A DNA stretch of 10,972 nt from Roseobacter sp. (GTDB lineage Bacteria; Pseudomonadota; Alphaproteobacteria; Rhodobacterales; Rhodobacteraceae). The first letter of the stretch is position 1. Each line of letters starts with the position of its first letter. The notes under the pieces were generated by a model. That model searched no databases, was not told the origin of the DNA, and worked only from the letters and a program-made list of their open reading frames with translations. The position numbers and the translations under genes were made by a program. Where the stretch lies: assembly GCA_024636425.1 (NCBI GenBank), contig JAGXHB010000230.1, forward strand, positions 1 through 10,972, given 5' to 3'. Below, piece after piece: positions 5,368 to 10,972 of this stretch.

Positions 5368-6933
5368 GTGAGTAATGATGACCCACAGATGAACGGTGCC
5401 GAAAGCCTTGTGAAAACGCTGCTCGAAAGCGGGCTTGATACCTGTTTCACCAACCCCGGCACCTCCGAGATGCATTTCGTCGCCGCCCTTGACCATGTGC
5501 CCGGCATGCGGTCGATCCTTGTGCTGCAAGAAGGTGTCGCGACAGGTGCGGCGGACGGCTACTTCCGCATGGCGGGCAAACCGGCCTGCACATTGCTGCA
5601 TCTTGGTCCCGGTCTGGCGAACGGACTGTCGAACCTGCACAACGCGAAAAAAGCAGGGTCGGGCGTCGTCAATATCGTGGGCGAACATGCGGTCACACAT
5701 ATCGAGCTTGACGCGCCGCTGACGTCGGACATCGAAGGGATCGCGGGGCCTGTCTCGCATTGGGTGCATACGTCAATGTCCTCCACCGATGTCGGTGCCG
5801 ATGCGGCCAAGGCGGTCCATGCGGCGAACATCGCACCCGGTCAGGTGGCGACGTTGATGCTGCCCAGCGATACCGCTTGGAACGAGGGCGGCGAGGTGGC
5901 CGCCCCGATAGCGCCCGCAGCGCGGCCCCCGTTTGATGAAACCCGGCTGGATGCCGCGCTGAGCGCCCTGTCCGGTCCTGACAGCCTGCTGTTGCTGGGC
6001 GGAGCTGCCTTGGGTGAAAAGACGCTTGAGGTCGCAGGTCGCATCGCGGCCAAGACCGGCTGCAAGCTGTTGTGCGAATGGGCCAACGCGCGGCTTGAAC
6101 GCGGGGCAGGGCGGGTTGCCATCGACCGTGTGCCCTATCCGATTGATCAGGCGCTCGAGACGCTCAAGCCGTTCAAGCGGGTCGTCCTTGTCGGCGCGCG
6201 TGCGCCGATCGGGTTCTTCGCGTATCCCGAAAAACCTGCGATCCTGACGGCGGAAGGAACCGAGATCATCAATCTGTGCGACACATCGCAGGACATCACT
6301 GCCGCCCTCGACGCGCTGTGCACGGGCAAGGATGCGACCGATACTGCCCCCGCGCAGATCGCGGCAAGCGTGACACCCGACAAGCCAAGCGGCCCGCTTG
6401 AGCCCGGCGGGATCGCGTCGGTTCTGGGGCGCACGATCCCTGAAAACGCCATTGTGGTGGACGAGGCGATCACGACGGGACGCAGCTTTTTCCCCAGCAC
6501 GGCGGGGGCTCCGAAGCATACGTGGCTCAACAACTGCGGCGGCTCTATCGGCTATGGCATGCCGGTCGCGATTGGCGCGGCGGTGGCCTGCCCTGACCGC
6601 AAGGTGATGGCGCTCGTCGGTGACGGCAGTGCGATGTACACGCCACAGGCACTGTGGACGATGGCGCGCGAAGAGCTGGACGTGACGGTCGTGATCTTTG
6701 CCAACCGTGTCTACAAGATCCTGCGCGGCGAACTGACCAACGTCGGCGTCACCAATGCAGGGCCCAAGGCGATGGACATGCTGTCGCTCGACCGGCCCAC
6801 GTTGCAATTCGTCGACCTTGCCCGGTCAATGGGGGTCGAGGCAACGCAGGTCACTGATTGCGACGCACTGGAACTGGCGATTGAAACCGGACTCGCCACC
6901 AAGGGGCCTTACCTGATTGAAGCCGTACTTTAA
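5368..6933 (+). CDS. Thiamine-diphosphate enzyme, acetolactate synthase / benzoylformate decarboxylase-like
   Basis: A 521-residue three-domain ThDP enzyme. The N-terminal PYR domain carries TNPGTSE (28-34) and the cofactor-activating Glu55 in LQEGVATGAADGY. The middle domain runs about 190-320. The C-terminal PP domain holds GDGSAMYTPQALW (418-430) and Asn446, the Asp419/Asn446 pair that binds the Mg-diphosphate. Automated naming would give acetolactate synthase large subunit. By eye, KPACTLLHLGPG (71-82) keeps a histidine (His78) where benzoylformate decarboxylase has His70, and the GDGSA..Y...ALWT segment also fits that enzyme; canonical acetolactate synthases have a TSGPG motif instead. 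The second decarboxylase histidine (His281) seems replaced by Phe284, and Ser26 by Thr32. No regulatory-subunit gene (ilvH/ilvN) is adjacent. Probably a 2-oxo acid decarboxylase or carboligase working with the preceding ligase; substrate unknown. Confidence 0.85.
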   Translation: MSNDDPQMNGAESLVKTLLESGLDTCFTNPGTSEMHFVAALDHVPGMRSILVLQEGVATGAADGYFRMAGKPACTLLHLGPGLANGLSNLHNAKKAGSGVVNIVGEHAVTHIELDAPLTSDIEGIAGPVSHWVHTSMSSTDVGADAAKAVHAANIAPGQVATLMLPSDTAWNEGGEVAAPIAPAARPPFDETRLDAALSALSGPDSLLLLGGAALGEKTLEVAGRIAAKTGCKLLCEWANARLERGAGRVAIDRVPYPIDQALETLKPFKRVVLVGARAPIGFFAYPEKPAILTAEGTEIINLCDTSQDITAALDALCTGKDATDTAPAQIAASVTPDKPSGPLEPGGIASVLGRTIPENAIVVDEAITTGRSFFPSTAGAPKHTWLNNCGGSIGYGMPVAIGAAVACPDRKVMALVGDGSAMYTPQALWTMAREELDVTVVIFANRVYKILRGELTNVGVTNAGPKAMDMLSLDRPTLQFVDLARSMGVEATQVTDCDALELAIETGLATKGPYLIEAVL

Positions 6934-6951
6934 GGTCGGCCCACTCCAAAG

Positions 6952-6990
6952 AAAAAGGCCCGCGGTCAGAAGCTGACCGCGGGCCTTTTT
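6952..6990. terminator. Strong bidirectional intrinsic terminator
   Basis: GGCCCGCGGTCAG (6957-6969) pairs perfectly with CTGACCGCGGGCC (6973-6985) around an AAG loop. Five A's lie on the left and five T's on the right, extending pairing to 18 bp. It begins 18 nt past the stop of the ThDP enzyme (6933) and ends 20 nt before the stop of the convergent channel gene (7011). The A-tract read on the other strand is a U-tract, so it can end transcription from both sides. Confidence 0.95.
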
Positions 6991-7010
6991 CGTATCTGCG
7001 CCAAAAGACG

Positions 7011-9455
7011 CTAGCGGTCGGCACCGCCATCGCCTGCATCCCCTTCGAAATCATCGCTGTCGGGAACATCGTCGGCCTTGATCTTCTTGGTTTGGTTTTT
7101 GGCCTTGGCGCTGGAGGTGTCGCTCTTTGGCCCGTCGATCTTGAACGGCTGGGTGGTGCCGTCCTTGTTCTCGCCCAGCCAGATGGTCTGCTGCGGGAAC
7201 GGGATCTCGATGCCGCGCTCGTCAAAGACCGTCTTGAGGTAGCCGTTGAACATGCGCCCGATCGCCCATTGCTTGCCCGGATCGGTCTTGATCCGTGTCC
7301 GCAGCACGACCGCGCTGTCGCCAAGCGACTGCACACCGAACCATTCCAGCCCGCCCATGATGCTTGTCGCGGTGTCCGGTTCGTTTTCGATCATGCGGTC
7401 GAAGGCGTCGAACATGGCCTGCTTGGCCTCCTCCGTATTCTCGCGGTAGGCAATGCCCATATCGGTCAGCGCATAGGCAAAGCCGCGCATGTAGTTGCTG
7501 ACCATATCCACGGTCGAGAACGGGATCATATGGAACACACCTTGCACATCGCGCAAGGACACCGACCGCACCGACAGTTTCTCAACAGTCCCGGTGGTGC
7601 CACCGACGGTGATCACGTCACCGACGTTGATGACGTTCTCGAACTGGATGAACACACCGGTAATGATGTCCTGCACCATTTTCTGTGCACCAAAACCAAT
7701 CGCCAGACCCAAGACACCGGCAGAGGCCAGAAGTGGCCCGATATCAAGTCCGATCTCGCTGAGCACGAACATCAGGGTCAGGATCACAAGCGCGATGGTC
7801 GCAGCGTTGCGCAAAAGCGTCAGCAACGTGGTCTCGCGTGATGTGGGGACCGCACCGAATTCTGGATTGAGTTTGTAATCCACGAAGGATGTCAGCGCCA
7901 GCCACAAGCCGAACGCCACCAGCAGGATCAGCGCGACCGATACGATCGCGCCAGTAAAGGCCAGACCGACCTGGCTTTCCAGCCAGCCACGCACATCAAT
8001 CATGCCGATCACATCAAGAGTAAAGACCAGCACCACCAACAGCAGGATCAGCCGCAGCACGCTGAACGCACGGGGCACGAAGGTGTTGATGCGCCGCTCG
8101 AGCAGCGGCAGCTTGGCGTTGATGTCTTCGGGCAGCGGGATACCGCGCTGGACGGCCCGCGCCAGCCATCCCGAGATCAGTGCCGCGATGATGATCGCGG
8201 CCAGGATCTTGCCGGACCCCACCAGCGCGTTGACCGTGACATCTGCCGGCTGCGTCATCAAGACGATGAACATGACGCCGATATAGATCAGCGCAAACCA
8301 GTGCCAGACCGACGCCAGTCCACGCAGGATCTGTGCGACGAAGCCATGACGCGCTTTTTCGATTGTCACTGCATCAACGCCTTCGGCATCCTTGGCCAGT
8401 GCCGGATCCGCTTCCTTGTGCAGCCAGCGTGTCACATCCTTGCGGCGACGCACCACGATATAGACAAGGTAAAGCAGCACGATGACCGACACCAATGCAG
8501 AGATACCGCCACCTGCGGCCCTGTTGACGCTTTGGTTGACGATGGGCACGATCAGCAACTGGCCGTAGCCCAGAACACTGACGACGATGCTGAGGTAGCG
8601 GGTCATGGCACGCGCGGCATGATCGCTGACAGGGACGATCCGAAGGCCGGACGCGACCGGTGACAGGAACGACCGGATGATGACCTTGGTCATCTCGACG
8701 ATCAGGAAAGCGTTCAGATACATCGACTGGCGGATGCCGATCTGGCCAAAGTTCCCGACCACAAGAATGGTGATCAGATAGCCCGCGGCCCATGCAACAA
8801 CGACGATCAGCGCGTCAAGCAGGTTCGACCCGATAAAAAGCGCGATAGAGCGCAGGATCCCGCCATGTTCCGCCCGTCGTCCCATGCGCGCATAAAGCCC
8901 GCGCGCCAGACGCCGGAAGACGACGAAAAGAACGACCGTGATCGCGATGACCGTCAAAAGCCCCGGAACCGCCTCGAGCAGGACGGTAAACTCAGCGCCG
9001 CTCAGACCTGAAAACACACCGCCGCCGCCTCTGAGCGAGTCCCAGAAACCGGAGAGGGTCGCGACCGTATTCTCGCCTATTTCTTGCGTGATCAGTGCGA
9101 TCTGGCGCCCGACCGACATCCCGTCGGATTGGGTGGCCTCGACAACCTGCTCCAGAACAGGGGCTTCTTCTTCGGGAGTGACGGTCTTTTCCAGATCCGC
9201 GATCAGCGCGGCGCGGGCATCGTCGTCCTTGAGCACTTCAAGCAGCGTGGCAAGTGGCGTGGTCTCGGCAGACGCGCTGCCATCGGTGCTATCTGCCGTA
9301 TCATCAGAGGAACTGGAGGAGGATTGGCCGCCCCCGAACAAGGATTGCGCCTGTGCGGATACCGGCGAAAGGGCAAGCGTTGCGATCACCAAAAGGGCCC
9401 ACATCAAGGTGCTCCAGAACGGATTTACACCTTTGAAACTGCTTACTCTGGTCAT
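7011..9455 (-). CDS. ybiO: YbiO-like MscS-family mechanosensitive channel
   Basis: An 814-residue inner-membrane channel that should open under membrane tension during osmotic downshock. A signal peptide (MTRVSSFKGV..., cleavage near AQA|Q at 34-37) leads to a Ser-rich linker (about 41-65) and a periplasmic segment (about 66-150) with ATLLEVLKDDDARAALIADL. About ten membrane helices follow, then the MscS pore helix LLASAGVLGLAIGFGAQ (575-591) with the conserved VQDIITGVFIQFEN, and the beta domain (about 608-650). The segments RQSMYLNAFLIVE (242-254) and SVWHWFALIY (382-391) match my recollection of E. coli YbiO (741 aa), which also has the N-terminal ATLL/DD...LI..L pattern. A hydrophilic tail (about 762-814) rich in Lys then Asp/Glu is extra. 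Start ATG 9455 is favoured because GAGGG lies 5 nt before it; ATG 9467 lacks a site and a frame open to 9620 would bury the signal peptide. Confidence 0.9.
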   Translation of the reverse strand: MTRVSSFKGVNPFWSTLMWALLVIATLALSPVSAQAQSLFGGGQSSSSSSDDTADSTDGSASAETTPLATLLEVLKDDDARAALIADLEKTVTPEEEAPVLEQVVEATQSDGMSVGRQIALITQEIGENTVATLSGFWDSLRGGGGVFSGLSGAEFTVLLEAVPGLLTVIAITVVLFVVFRRLARGLYARMGRRAEHGGILRSIALFIGSNLLDALIVVVAWAAGYLITILVVGNFGQIGIRQSMYLNAFLIVEMTKVIIRSFLSPVASGLRIVPVSDHAARAMTRYLSIVVSVLGYGQLLIVPIVNQSVNRAAGGGISALVSVIVLLYLVYIVVRRRKDVTRWLHKEADPALAKDAEGVDAVTIEKARHGFVAQILRGLASVWHWFALIYIGVMFIVLMTQPADVTVNALVGSGKILAAIIIAALISGWLARAVQRGIPLPEDINAKLPLLERRINTFVPRAFSVLRLILLLVVLVFTLDVIGMIDVRGWLESQVGLAFTGAIVSVALILLVAFGLWLALTSFVDYKLNPEFGAVPTSRETTLLTLLRNAATIALVILTLMFVLSEIGLDIGPLLASAGVLGLAIGFGAQKMVQDIITGVFIQFENVINVGDVITVGGTTGTVEKLSVRSVSLRDVQGVFHMIPFSTVDMVSNYMRGFAYALTDMGIAYRENTEEAKQAMFDAFDRMIENEPDTATSIMGGLEWFGVQSLGDSAVVLRTRIKTDPGKQWAIGRMFNGYLKTVFDERGIEIPFPQQTIWLGENKDGTTQPFKIDGPKSDTSSAKAKNQTKKIKADDVPDSDDFEGDAGDGGADR

Positions 9456-9460
9456 CTTTA

Positions 9461-9465
9461 CCCTC
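9461..9465 (-). promoter_or_regulatory. Ribosome binding site that fixes the channel start at 9455
   Basis: On the minus strand GAGGG (9465 to 9461) stands 5 nt before ATG 9455, and the protein then begins directly with a signal peptide. It overlaps the alternative ATG at 9467, which itself has no purine-rich site upstream. Confidence 0.6.
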
Positions 9466-9598
9466 ATTGAAACACATCTTGGCCTTAAAACTAGTGGTAA
9501 ATTCTGGATTGCCACCATTTTTCGCGCGTTATGAAGTGTCTTGTCTTCAATGAAAAGCAGTTCGTCCTGTGACGTTTCCTGATGGCCCCGTGACGGGA

Positions 9599-9621
9599 CA
9601 TGGGCTGGGGTGGTGCCCATG
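9599..9621 (-). terminator. Stem-loop downstream of the RND gene (weak terminator candidate)
   Basis: CATGGGC and GCCCATG form a perfect 7-bp stem with a 9-nt loop, beginning 22 nt past the RND stop codon on the minus strand. No T-run follows, so it could be a Rho-dependent end or a 3' stabiliser. The 188-bp gap (9456-9643) also has a minor 4-bp CCCG/CGGG hairpin (9587-9597). It presumably holds the promoter of the channel gene, but I see no clear -35/-10 pair in it. Confidence 0.3.
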
Positions 9622-9643
9622 CCGGCGGTGAGGTGTTGCTGCG

Positions 9644-10972
9644 TTAAAGACCTTGCGCCTGAGCGTCTTGCAGTTCGCGCTGCAGACGTGCTTCGGCCTG
9701 TGCCTGTGGCGTGGAAAAGCGCGCCAGCAGAAGATAGGCCGCCGGTGTCAGGTAAAGCGTGAACAACGTGGCCAGCCCCAGACCGCCGACAATCACCCAG
9801 CCCAAGGCCTCGCGTGCTTCGGCCCCGGCACCGGTCGACATCACCAGCGGCACACCGCCCAGCACGGTCGAGGTCATGGTCATCATCACCGGACGCAAGC
9901 GGATGATGCAGGCTTCCATGATCGCCTCGCGGACGTCCTTGCCCTCGTCGCGCAGCTGGTTGGCAAACTCGACGATCAGAATGCCGTTCTTGGCCATGAT
10001 TCCGATCAGGATCACCAGACCGATCTGGCTGTAGACATTCAGGCTTTGCCCCGTCAGCAGCAGTGCGAAGACGGCGCAGGCCAATCCCAAAGGCACGGTG
10101 GCCATCACGACGACAGCCGATACAAAGCTTTCAAACTGGGCGGAAAGCACCAGAAACACCACAAGGATCGCAAACCCAAAGGTCAGCACAATGGCCGAGT
10201 TTGTCTGATCCAGCGTCGCAGCCTCTGCCAGCGGCACGATGCGGTTTTCATCGCCCAGGACTTCGTCGCCGATTTCAAGTACCTGCGCCAACGCATCGCC
10301 CAGCGACAGATCCGACGTCAGACCGGCCGTCATTTCAACCGACCTGTTCTGCTCTTCGCGTGACAGTTCAGGAGCGACGGCGCGTTCCTCAAGTGTCACA
10401 AAGCTGGACATCGGCACCATAAGGCCCGCACCGGACTGGACAAATATGTTCTCAAGATCGCCCGGATCGTTGATCGGGTCGGTTGTCGACAGCATCTGCA
10501 CATCAAACGCCTTGTCGTCGATAAAGACAGACCCCACCGTGCGCCCGTCCAGCAGCGCCTGAAGGGCTTGTCCCAAACCGGTGATGTCGATGTCCAGATC
10601 AGCGGCCAGGGCACGGTCGATCTGGACGAATAGCTGCGGTTGGGTCTGCTCGTATTCAAGCTGCACCTGCCCCATTTCGGGGATCTCGCGCAGACGGTCC
10701 ACCATCTCCTCGGCGACATCCGAAAGCTGGTCGTAGCTGTTGCCGGTGATGCTAAAGGCCAACCCACGGCCGGCACCGCGGATACCCAGCGAATTCGGCT
10801 GGATCGCAAAGGCCCGCACGCCGATGATCTGGCGCAGCTTGCCGTTGATCTCGTTTACGATCTCTTGCTGGCCGCGGTCGCGGTTTTGCCATTGGGCAAG
10901 GGTGAACACCATGAAACCGCGGTTGTCAGCCCCAAAGCCGCTGATTGAAAAGACATTGGTGATCTCGCCCGC
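9644..10972 (-). CDS. RND efflux permease, HAE1/AcrB type (partial, N-terminus beyond window)
   Basis: The open frame continues through the right edge, giving the last 442 residues of a protein that should be about 1,030 long. The visible part begins in the C-terminal periplasmic porter/docking region (SGFGADNRGFMVF at 11-23; PQLFVQIDR..AADLDI about 112-128) and goes on to the last membrane segments. Family marks are clear: YSQIGLVILIGIMAKNGILI with Lys328 matching the proton-relay Lys940 of AcrB, RLRPVMMT (358-365) matching RLRPILMT of TM11, and PLVMSTGAGAEAR. The proton-binding Asp pair of TM4 lies outside the window. It would be a proton-driven trimeric pump exporting drugs, detergents or lipophilic compounds with a membrane-fusion protein and an outer-membrane channel, whose genes would lie beyond the right edge. 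The cargo cannot be told. The stop TAA is at 9644-9646; a weak stem-loop and the channel gene follow. Confidence 0.92.
   Translation of the reverse strand, partial: AGEITNVFSISGFGADNRGFMVFTLAQWQNRDRGQQEIVNEINGKLRQIIGVRAFAIQPNSLGIRGAGRGLAFSITGNSYDQLSDVAEEMVDRLREIPEMGQVQLEYEQTQPQLFVQIDRALAADLDIDITGLGQALQALLDGRTVGSVFIDDKAFDVQMLSTTDPINDPGDLENIFVQSGAGLMVPMSSFVTLEERAVAPELSREEQNRSVEMTAGLTSDLSLGDALAQVLEIGDEVLGDENRIVPLAEAATLDQTNSAIVLTFGFAILVVFLVLSAQFESFVSAVVVMATVPLGLACAVFALLLTGQSLNVYSQIGLVILIGIMAKNGILIVEFANQLRDEGKDVREAIMEACIIRLRPVMMTMTSTVLGGVPLVMSTGAGAEAREALGWVIVGGLGLATLFTLYLTPAAYLLLARFSTPQAQAEARLQRELQDAQAQGL

Noticed and set aside
5773..6807. Minus-strand frame of 344 codons opposite the ThDP enzyme
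   Set aside because: Same pattern: antisense shadow of a conserved gene with no domain signal or ribosome site.
5368..6933. Plain call of biosynthetic acetolactate synthase (ilvB/ilvI)
   Set aside because: No adjacent ilvH/ilvN or ilvC, no TSGPG motif at the expected place, and decarboxylase-like active-site segments.
9456..9620. Longer 869-residue form of the MscS channel starting at 9620
   Set aside because: It would place 55 hydrophilic residues before an evident signal peptide and has no supporting ribosome site; GAGGG before ATG 9455 fits better.
1..10972. tRNA/rRNA genes, insertion sequences, CRISPR arrays, phage or attachment sites
   Set aside because: None seen: the genes are contiguous housekeeping or accessory metabolism, and no spaced direct repeats, transposase motifs or cloverleaf sequences were found.

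Overview
The window (10,972 bp, GC-rich, tightly packed) looks like the chromosome of an alphaproteobacterium, most likely a Rhodobacteraceae / Roseobacter-group member. This is inferred from the overall character of the proteins and from an ATTC-N8-GAAT operator of the kind described for the sulfide/persulfide repressor SqrR of Rhodobacter capsulatus. There are seven protein genes, two of them cut by the window edges. I see no tRNA, rRNA, insertion sequence, CRISPR array or other sign of recent transfer.

Left part (1-3678), a probable reactive-sulfur module. A Tat-exported metallo-beta-lactamase-fold hydrolase (minus strand, 1-836, C-terminus outside the window) is divergent from an ETHE1-type persulfide dioxygenase (946-1830). 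Their 109-bp intergenic region holds the operator-like palindrome (858-873). Downstream of the dioxygenase lies a SulP anion permease with a STAS domain (1957-3678). My reading is that the cytosolic dioxygenase oxidises glutathione persulfide to sulfite, SulP moves the resulting oxyanion, and the exported hydrolase works on the periplasmic side, all under persulfide-sensing repression. The repressor gene is not in the window. Several stem-loops without U-tracts lie between the dioxygenase and SulP genes, so full co-transcription is not certain.

Middle part (3783-6933), a two-gene operon: a class I adenylate-forming acid-CoA ligase, then 16 bp later a thiamine-diphosphate enzyme starting with GTG. 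The second would usually be labelled 'acetolactate synthase large subunit', but by eye its active-site segments resemble benzoylformate decarboxylase more closely. The pair may form a small unassigned pathway linking 2-oxo acid decarboxylation or carboligation to acyl-CoA formation. It ends at a very strong hairpin (6952-6990) with an A-tract before it and a T-tract after it, which also ends the convergent gene.

Right part (7011-10972), minus strand: the C-terminal 442 residues of an RND efflux permease (HAE1/AcrB type), then 188 bp further along in the direction of transcription an 814-residue YbiO-like MscS-family mechanosensitive channel with a signal peptide, about eleven membrane segments and a charged tail.
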